Under the pieces are notes generated by a model. That model was not told the origin of the DNA, ran no database searches, and was given only the letters and a program-made list of their open reading frames with translations. From contig NC_087067.1 of the NCBI RefSeq assembly GCF_963678635.1, positions 22,453,547 to 22,517,546 of the forward strand: a DNA stretch of 64,000 nt, written 5' to 3'. The position numbers and the translations under genes were made by a program. The DNA is from Symsagittifera roscoffensis (Eukaryota > Xenacoelomorpha > Acoela > Convolutidae). Shown one piece after another: positions 56,706 to 64,000 of this stretch (its first letter is position 1; each line of letters begins with the position of its first letter).

Positions 56706-57988
56706 TCCATATTTTCTTGGTTACCCGAAAAAATTTCCAATTTCTTCAAAATCAGTCAAAAAATCAAAAATTTTCAAAGTCTTCTATCAAGAAGCCAAAG
56801 TCTTCTAATCTAATGTCACATGATTAACGCCTTTTTTAAAGACTTGTCACGAAACCTGGACTTTGCGTAGGTAGATTCAACAATTTAATTCTTCAGCGCA
56901 ACTGCAGAGGCGTATCTTCCACTATCTCGGAGGTTATTGTGGCCTGGTTCATTGTGGCAACTATTCTTGAAAGGATCGTCTCATGGCTTGACTCTAGATG
57001 TTGGTCCTTGTCGGTGGTGGTTCATTGGAGGATAGTTTATTTCTCTGCTGGATTGTGGGATCAACTCAACTTACGCTTTCTTTACATAATTCGTCGACCG
57101 TCAAGTCCGTCTGTGACTCCACGTCTTGATTGTTTCGTTTGTCGGTCTGAGATTGTTATTCAGGCGACTGGGTTTGTGTCTGAGTCGCTGTCGCGGTGGT
57201 GATTGCCTTCGGGCTGCTAGTCCCTTCGGGCGTTGAAGACCTAATCTTTTCCTGTGTTGGGCTAGTGTACGAGAAGACTATCTTTGGGAAATGTCTTTGC
57301 CTTTCGCTGGATTATTGTATTTTGTCTCTGGCGTCTCTGATGTTAGTCGGGCTCGTTCAAATATCTAGTGAGGACGATGTCTGTTTTTCATAGTTTGTTG
57401 TTGTTTTCTTTGTGCGGTGCAATCTGGGATAAGATAGGCTCTGCTCCCGATCCGACTCACTTCTCCAAGTAATGTCAGACTGACGAGCGCATTGTGTTTA
57501 TGCCTGTTTTCCTCTGCTGTCTCTAGCTCGTGCCAAGTCGGGTAGGAATCCTCCTTTAGAACCCTTATTTGGTCTCCGGCTCCTTTTTTTGTTACACTAA
57601 AAATTTATAAGGTGGATTGCTTGCTTATATTTGTAGGTGGACTGCTGAGTTTTAGAAGAAGAGTTGATCTAATGATTATTTTTGCTTAAGATTTTGTGAA
57701 CGTGATGGGTGTGTTCGGAATGAATGAAATATGTTTTTGGTTTCAATTGAATGCTTAATTTCTTTTTTCAATTTCTGCGCGCGTTTTCATCAGCCGATAT
57801 GGTGCTTGATTCTGATTGGCTTGCGTTTTTAGAATGACATTGTCAGTCATTTTTAGGGTAGCAACGAACGAGTTAACTAATGGTACCCCAAACTCTTCGT
57901 CTAACGCACTGGGGGTATTGCTAATCCTACTGGGTTTCGCGACATGTAGTCTATTAGCCCCATTTTTGATCACGCCAAATGTTTGATA
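56706..57988 (-). other. RNase H to integrase spacer of the decayed element
   Basis: Includes the third module start (56706-56902). The rest has two short open stretches on the opposite strand (56939-57202 and 57196-57393) without recognisable domains, taken as shadows. On the minus strand 57973-57755 has ordinary linker-like sequence. Confidence 0.4.
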
Positions 57989-58496
57989 TCAATTGCTCCA
58001 ACTAGTGAGTCTACTTTGGCTAGTTTTTGATCTTTCGCTCGCGTTTATTGTACTGATTAAGGCTTGATGGTCGGTAATGACGTTGAAATTTTCCCCATAC
58101 AAGTAATATTTAAAATGTTCAATTGCCCATACGACCCCAAATGCTTCTAGCTCGTTTATCGAAAAATTTTCTGCTAAACGTTTGAGAACCTGGACGCATA
58201 TGCTTTCGTCTCCCACCTTCTTCGGTAAATTGTTCAAGCGCTGCACTTAACCCAAATTTAGAGGCCTCGCAGACCACAAGGGTCTCTATAATTTGGTCAA
58301 AAAGCTTGTTTTCATTTATTTTGGAAACAAGTTTCAAGATGCGATAAAACGATGCTGTGCGATCCGACTTCCATTCTAATGTTTTGTATTTATCCTTAGT
58401 TTTTAAAAATGGCTTAAGTGCTGAAGACTCTCTGGCTAAGTTTGATAAAAATCTTGTAAGATGGTGTATTGAAACCATAAAACTTTTTAGCTGCAT
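57989..58496 (-). pseudogene. RNase H remnant
   Basis: 58496-58119 and 58246-57989 overlap in two frames. They contain VVCEASKFGLSAALEQ (the first acidic position is Glu rather than the usual Asp), NELEAFGVVWAIEHFKYYLYG and a VITDHQALIST block with the conserved Asp. A frameshift separates the two halves. Confidence 0.75.
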
Positions 58497-58544
58497 AAAA
58501 TTTTTTAGGGAGAGTGAGTTAAGCTTTTGCGTCGGTTTTCCAAT

Positions 58545-59003
58545 TTAGTGACTTGGTGCCCTTGCTCTTAATATTATATTCGAACCATTCGACCTGTTTG
58601 CAAGGGAATCTGCATTTTCTATTGAATTTGCCAAGTTTTTGTCGTTTAGTTTTGTGAGGATTTTGCGTAAGTGTTTTTTGTGTTCTTCTTTCGAACCCCT
58701 GGTAGCTATTAGGATGTCGTCTAAATAAGCGAGTATGTTATCGCAATTGGTTATTGTGAGATCGATCGCCTTTTGGAAACCAGCAAGCATATCCGTGACA
58801 CCATATAATCCTATTTGGAATTGATAAGTTCCAGTGGCATGTCCTCCGATTATACTGAAATTACAATGTTTTCTGGTTTCAATTTCCAGTGGGATTTGCA
58901 AATATGCGCATCGAACGTCGAGTGTTGAGAATAGTATCGGGTGTTTTTCTTTCGTTTTTATGATTTGCGCAATGTTGTCAAGCTGTAATTCAAAACTGGG
59001 CAC
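58545..59003 (-). pseudogene. Reverse transcriptase remnant
   Basis: A 152-codon open stretch with FSTLDVRCAYLQIPL (first catalytic Asp) and ILAYLDDILIATRGS (YLDD). The finger part before it and the part after are broken. The typical Ty3/gypsy order is kept. Confidence 0.85.
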
Positions 59004-59279
59004 TTGGTATTAATTTTTGTGGATCAATTTATCTATCTTTTTTGAGTCTAATGCTAGTTTTTTTTTGTTTGATCTTTTTCACCATTATTACAATAGGGCT
59101 TATCAATTGCTTGTCTGAACTTTTGTCTAGCTTGATAATGTGTTTTTGATCAATCAATATGCTTAATTGTTTTTCAACCCTTTATTGAACATGAATTGGT
59201 ACCCCTCTCCTTTTTTGTTGGATCGGTGTTATGTCTTGTATGAATTGCCTTTTTCATCTTATGATTTTTTTCCGATCGA

Positions 59280-59640
59280 AAACCGAATACCGATTTTCAA
59301 TTTCGTGTATATTTAAGATTTGATTGTGCTTCGGTTTTTCTTGAACTAGTGCGAGTCCAATTTTTGGTAGAATGTTAAGTCCAGTGATGTTTCCTTTTTG
59401 GTCGTCTATAATTATAAATGGAGCAGATTGTACCGTTCAACCTCCGGAATAGATCGCAACTATTAGCCGTCCTTTTAGAATTATATATTTGCCGTTATAG
59501 CACGCCAAGTTTCTTGCCGTGTCTTCCGGAGGGTTTATCTGAAATTCTTTAAAAAGTCTATAATTTGGGGTCAGCGCGTTGTTTGTTTGTTTAAGAACGA
59601 CATTGGCCTTCCTGAATTGGCAATTGCAAACACGTTTTCT
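59280..59640 (-). pseudogene. Protease remnant with Asn in place of the catalytic Asp
   Basis: In one minus-strand frame the expected D-S-G triad reads ANSG (Asn codon at 59618-59616). Downstream, ITGLNILPKIGLALVQ fits the C-terminal retropepsin strand. There is an in-frame stop between them. Decayed. Confidence 0.6.
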
Positions 59641-60731
59641 GCTTTGGTTTCCGATTTTACGAACTGGCCGTTTGTATTGTCGTCTTGCAGAGCAATAGAA
59701 TTTTTTTTCGGAAGCTTCGGATGGCCTTTATAGAAAAGATGTCTCGAAGAATGTTTTTCCAGCCGTCTGTTGAAATGACTTCTGCGTAGGCAACAGGATC
59801 GTTTTCTTCAACTTTTACGTCTTGTCCCTGCTCGGCCGCCTGCTGATCTTTGTTTGATCCCTGCATGTAATTTACGCTTGTGGGTCTGCATACTTCATCG
59901 AATCCTCGTTTTGCAAATTTAGAAAAATATATATATTTAGCCGGACGCGATTGTAGGTGATTGCGGCCGAAATGACCACCGCAATTGTAGCAATTTTTTT
60001 TGGTTTTCTGAAGAATTTTGCATGATTTTTGATTGATTATGACTATTTCGCCTTTGGAAATTTTGGCCGCCTCTGCCGAAACCTCGGCCCCTTTTACTTT
60101 TCGGATACCCCCCGGGGTTCCTCTTTCGCGTGGTTGTATAAATCTTATGGGCCCGTGACGCTAGCTTGTTGTGACAAAATGTTTTCCAATATTCAATATC
60201 TGGATCAACTCTTAAGTTGATATTGTATGTATCTCGAGTCCAGGGCGTTTTTGTTGTAGCTGCCTTTGACCTTCTGCCTCTACACAAGAAGATATAATTT
60301 CTCATATTTGCCTCTGCTTGGTCCCAAGGGAAATTGTTGCAAAAAAGTCCTCGTTCTCGAACTCTAGTTTCGTATGTCTGGTTTTCGTATGTCTGGTATC
60401 TCCTGGTTTCGTATGTCTCGTTTCCGTTTTCCGCCTCTGTTTTACCGGTAATTTCCAGTTCATAAATTGGTTCCGTTGGTTCTATGGCGCGGGTTTTTAC
60501 ATGACGCAAAGTACGCACTTCTATACCATCTTTAGCCAGGACGGTCATCTCTATTTTGGCTGTCCGTTTTGCCAATTCCATAGGCAGTTCCGATGTTTCT
60601 TTCTGCCAGAATGCTTAAATGCCCAGCGGGTTTTTGTATCCTGCTGGCTGTGCCATGTCAAACCGTGTGATATGATCTTTATTGAATCAGTACGGACTGG
60701 CGGCCAAAGTGGTAACTCAATCAAAAAATAG
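59640..60731 (-). pseudogene. Gag/nucleocapsid-like remnant
   Basis: 60581-59937 is open: a charged N-terminal part with YETR/QTYE repeats, then a Gly/Arg-rich stretch (GRGFGRGGQNF). A zinc-knuckle relic reads CYNCGG...NHLQSR in the adjoining frame (last Cys lost), and a second relic at about 59920-59885 keeps only its final Cys. It continues to 59657 in another frame. Confidence 0.65.
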
Positions 60732-60750
60732 AAGTTAACTGAAACGTAAT

Positions 60751-61787
60751 CTCTTTTCTCAAGTCTGCACACATGTACACACTGTGCTCTTAGCCGTAGC
60801 GCTCAAGGTCAATTGCACTCTTTTATGAGTTATATAAATAGTTATAAACATGTATATATGTACATCACATCACTATCATGGTGCCAATCCGGCCGGATGA
60901 CAGGTTTCACACGCCTTTTTAAGTTTTTGTGTTTCGTAACTAGTATTATATTATATATACGAATTGCTTTTGCTCATTTCAAAATGCAATGATTTGAAAA
61001 ACTTTCAAAAGAGCGGAAAACGGTATTTTTCTAGTCCCCTATAACTTCACAAAAATTGAAATCAAGTTAATTGGTTCTTCAAATTTTGGGTTGAAAGTCT
61101 TATAGACAATCAAAAATTTGTTGTAACGAGCCTAAAGTGCTATTTCAAAAGTACGGATTAAATTTTTACCGTTATTATTTTCAAGATTTGGAGTAAAAAG
61201 TACCCAAAAAAATTTACATTATCTTAGATCGTCAGTTCAAAGTTATAAGTTTTCAAACTTTTTTTAACTTGAGGTATTTGAAATTAAAGCTGTTAAATAA
61301 TTTTCAGCACATGCTTTCTAGAAAAGTTTGTATGACTGTACGTTCTAACCACCGTAGATCCTTGTTTTGACTCATTCGGCTCTGCAACGCTTACGTTTTT
61401 CTCTTCAGCCATGCAATTAAGGCCAAAACATTTTTAAAACTCAAGAAAGCAGATTAAAAAAATCGCATAAACCTTTTTTTAATTTCGAAACAATTTTTAT
61501 TTTCGGATTTGCACTAGTGAGTGATAGCTCTGCTAAACTAATCGTTAATAGTTCTTTCACTGTTCGACTTGTTTTTTTTTGTTAATTTAAGCGAGATTTT
61601 TTTTATAATTTTAAGTAAATTTTAAAACTCAGCACTCTTCGTATAACTGAGATACTGATTTAAAATTACATTGAATTTCAATCAAAGAATATTTCTAGGT
61701 TAATCGCGAGGTCCAAACACGTCAATTAGCATCAAGTTCCTCTGGTTTAAAAAACTATCTACTAACTGACTCATAACAAAACTCAAG
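60751..61787. other. No gene recognised; region upstream of paralogue C
   Basis: A possible leader or LTR of the decayed element near 60700-60900 cannot be confirmed, as no second copy was found. The rest is AT-rich. Confidence 0.4.
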
Positions 61788-61875
61788 ATGGCATGTGAGT
61801 GCTGGAAAGTGATGATGATCATGTTTATTGTGTTTGCAACTCTCGCAATCATATTTGCTGGATTGTCTAACGCAG
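61788..61875 (+). CDS. Four-helix membrane protein, paralogue C (exon 1 only)
   Basis: ATG at 61788 in AAGATGG. 88 nt coding starting MACECWKVMMI with the first membrane helix (MFIVFATLAIIFAGL), ending AACGCAG|GTCAGT, the same phase and border as paralogues A and B. No exon 2 with the FGFWK loop motif was found before 64000. Intron 1 is therefore over 2.1 kb (it is about 0.3 kb in B) or the copy is a fragment. Confidence 0.65.
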
Positions 61876-63753
61876 GTCAGTTTTAAAGTGATACTACCAT
61901 TTAAGTTTAACCTTAAGCCCCATATTTTTTCGAAAATAGCCTAAAATTTAAAGTTATCTAAATTTAGAAAAAGAACTCGATTGTCTCATTGTTCTAGATT
62001 TCAGCTCCATTATGAGGCTAAGCGGTGTATTTGGTGATTTGTGAGCGGATTACGCAACAACGACGTTCTTTTTGTTCTTCTTTTGTTCTTTCGTTTTCTT
62101 TGATTGTTCCGACAAAACTTTAACATGTTTAGACTTGTCTCTGGATTCCAGAGATCTAAACACACACACTAAATTGTGCGCCTATCCAGAGCGCAGTTTG
62201 GGCTTGTAAAGTCAGAATTCTTTAATTCACTTGCAGTTTCAAATGCTCAATTATGCAAAATTTTGGTAAGAATGCCAATTCTTCTGCATGAAAAATTTTG
62301 CTGGCAACATTCTTGAAATATTTTGCATACCGCGATGCATACAGAAAAATTCATACAAGAAGAATTTCAAGGAAACATTTGAACATATAGGGTTTTTTTT
62401 TCTCATTTTCATTCATTTAGAATAATTAGCTCTAGAATGCTTTTAGTTAAATAGGAAAGTTTGATTGATCTCGTTTTTTATCCCTAACAATTTTTTCAAT
62501 ATTACTCTTGTCTCGCAAATTATTTCACTGATCTTCGGCTTTCAGTTTTGCTAAGAACTCACTAGAAACTAGTAGAGCTGCAAAAAGCACTTAATGTATC
62601 GAAAAAAGCAACTATGAGGGGTTTAACGTTAAGGGGTACAATGTTTTACGGTTACTTTTGCCAAAAATTAAAGTTTTTGTGTTATCTGCGTTTAATTTTT
62701 TGTTTCGATCATTTGGCTGTTTTGTTGAAAACATCCTGGTGTTTGGAATTTACAGTTTTCATCTTCAAACATATCCTATATACAATGTGTATTATTTGAT
62801 TATGTAAGCCCGTTTTTGTAACAGTTCTGACGACAAATCTTTTAAGAAACTGTTCAAACATAATTTTCAGGAAGAAGTGTAGTGTTGATTATTGCAAAGA
62901 GAAAGATGAAAAAAACTACTTGTGTTTCTTGAGTTTCTTAGACATTGAAACGAAATGACTGTTTCAATTAAGCAGATTTCACCAAACAGCGATACAGTGT
63001 TACATTTCAGTAAAACATCGAAATTGTTGAAGAACCAACCCCTAGCCAAACACTTTTTCAACACCTGGCGGAATAGGTGTTTTTTTTACATAAAAAAGTC
63101 AGATTGTGGGTTTCCCTGCTGGAGATTTTTGAAATTTCTGGCCGGCCATTGTGTTGTTTCTTCTTGCTGTCTTTGCAAAAAATTTGAATTCTCGGATGAT
63201 CTCGTTGTAAACGCCTTCTAATCAAAGCCGTGTTCAGCTCTTCTTCTAGGGTCAAAACAATTGGAGATGTTTAATTGTTGCTCAGCTCCGCCTTCCTCCA
63301 AAGGATACAAAACTTCAAAACAAGCCGACAAAATATGAACGAGTAATGATGATGTTCGGTGTTTTTGCACACACGAAATAAACGCGAAATCTTAACAACT
63401 GTGTTAGACTGATCTGGGACTTAAAAAATAGACTGATCTGGGACTTAAAAATCTGGGACTTTTCTGAGCAGTTGTTTACTCTTGTATGCGTTAACACAAA
63501 TTTATAATACAGTGCTGATTTAAATTATCCGGACAAAACGAGCAAAACTTGAATTTTCAAACGCGTTTTTCTCAAATTGGGTTGAGTTTAGACAAAAAGT
63601 GAAGAGAACAAAAGTTGCTTAGAATTTCACCAGAATTATTATGGTGCCATTTTTTCTCCGAAATTCTCGACAAAACTTTTACCCCAAAAATGGGTCATTT
63701 TGGCTTTTTTCAATTAATCAAGAATTACGCTGAAACTATTTTGTTAATTGATA
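61876..63753. other. Intron or intergenic; no gene recognised
   Basis: 62133-62208 repeats the block at 49725-49795. A 63-66 codon minus-strand open stretch at 63058-63255 (starting MTLEEELNTALIRRR) has a protein-like composition but no partner exons or domain. Near 63407-63460 GACTGATCTGGGACTTAAAAA is tandemly repeated. Confidence 0.4.
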
Positions 63754-63995
63754 AGAAAATTATATCACAGGAAGCCCCTTACGCAGCTCAACAAAGTTTA
63801 AGAAGGGTTAAATCTCCAAAAACCAGTATAAGAGAAAAAAATTTCACTTGATAGTCAATAAGTATGATTTTTACTATATAAAACCCAGAATCTGTTTAAA
63901 AATAAATTTTAAACAATTTGCGCAAATTTTTGGAGATTTAAACCCAGTTAAACTTTGTTGAGCTGCGTAAGAGGCTTCCTGTGATATAATTTTCA
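63754..63995. mobile_element. TIR element with about 70 bp arms at the window edge
   Basis: The left arm (63754-63824) and right arm (63924-63995) are inverted repeats, including GAAAATTATATCACAGGAAG, 'ttacgcagctcaacaaagtt' and 'aaatctccaaaaa', with a few mismatches. The loop is about 100 bp. Arms may continue beyond 64000. No ORF of note. Confidence 0.75.
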
Positions 63996-64000
63996 TATCA

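Larger units (their letters stand above)
50705..60750 (-). mobile_element. Decayed Ty3/gypsy-type retroelement with tandemly duplicated integrase/3' module
   Basis: On the minus strand, from high to low coordinates: Gag-like (60730-59640), protease (59640-59280), RT (59003-58545), RNase H (58496-57989), then a spacer and integrase plus tail twice (56705-53496 and 53495-50705). Order and motifs are of Ty3/gypsy type. Many frameshifts and stops show it is dead. It is more GC-rich and of a different lineage from the 9.3-28.2 kb element: its Gag and integrase do not resemble that element's. LTRs were not identified. Confidence 0.8.

Noticed and set aside
56939-57393. Two + strand ORFs rich in Trp, Val and Leu
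   Set aside because: Antisense to the decayed Pol spacer; no recognisable domain.
60600-60900. Possible 5' LTR and primer site of the decayed minus-strand element
   Set aside because: TGGCCGCCAG-like sequence is present near 60700, but no matching second LTR was found.
63058-63255. Minus-strand 65-codon ORF as an exon
   Set aside because: Protein-like composition but no splice partners, domain or second copy.

Overview
The window looks like a piece of an AT-rich, repeat-rich nuclear genome of an invertebrate animal. This rests on GT-AG introns, a three-copy family of short four-helix membrane proteins with conserved exon borders, several families of terminal-inverted-repeat (TIR) transposons, and two kinds of Ty3/gypsy-type retroelement. 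I cannot name the species. No bacterial operon, rRNA, tRNA or CRISPR array was seen.

The main feature is an 18.9 kb LTR retrotransposon at 9291-28163. It has two 410 bp LTRs that look identical, TG...CA ends and a 4 bp target duplication (TATC), so it inserted recently. Inside, all on the + strand, it carries: a primer-binding site; a long structured leader with a four-unit stem-loop array; a small basic ORF1; a 977-residue Gag; an aspartic protease ORF; a 1215-residue reverse transcriptase/RNase H/integrase with a GPY/F-type tail; a frameshifted membrane and Pro/Ser-rich ORF (ORFX); a frameshifted envelope glycoprotein; and a 601-residue unrecognised ORF after env (ORFY) that starts on an ATGA overlap. 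The length, and the two extra genes flanking env, are unusual for a Metaviridae/Ty3-gypsy element. This is the best candidate here for an undescribed system.

Around it lie decayed relatives: mosaic env and 3'-end pieces at 44.16-48.66 kb and an inverted solo-LTR remnant at 49.10-49.42 kb. A different, badly decayed Ty3/gypsy element occupies about 50.7-60.75 kb on the minus strand. Its integrase and tail part is tandemly duplicated.

The host genes are three paralogues of a claudin/PMP22-like four-helix protein. Copy A (minus, exons 1-3 at 2527 down to the window edge) and copy C (plus, exon 1 at 61788) are cut by the window. Copy B (plus, 34137-40944) is complete with four exons and 255 residues. 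All three share an 88 nt first exon ending in the same phase.

The remaining sequence is mostly repeats. It includes hAT-like elements with CAGGGGCGGAT ends (one complete with a perfect 8 bp target duplication), several TIR/MITE families, two related families whose ends carry a hairpin followed by AATGTTCCGA, and small tandem arrays. Stretches where nothing was recognised are listed as such.
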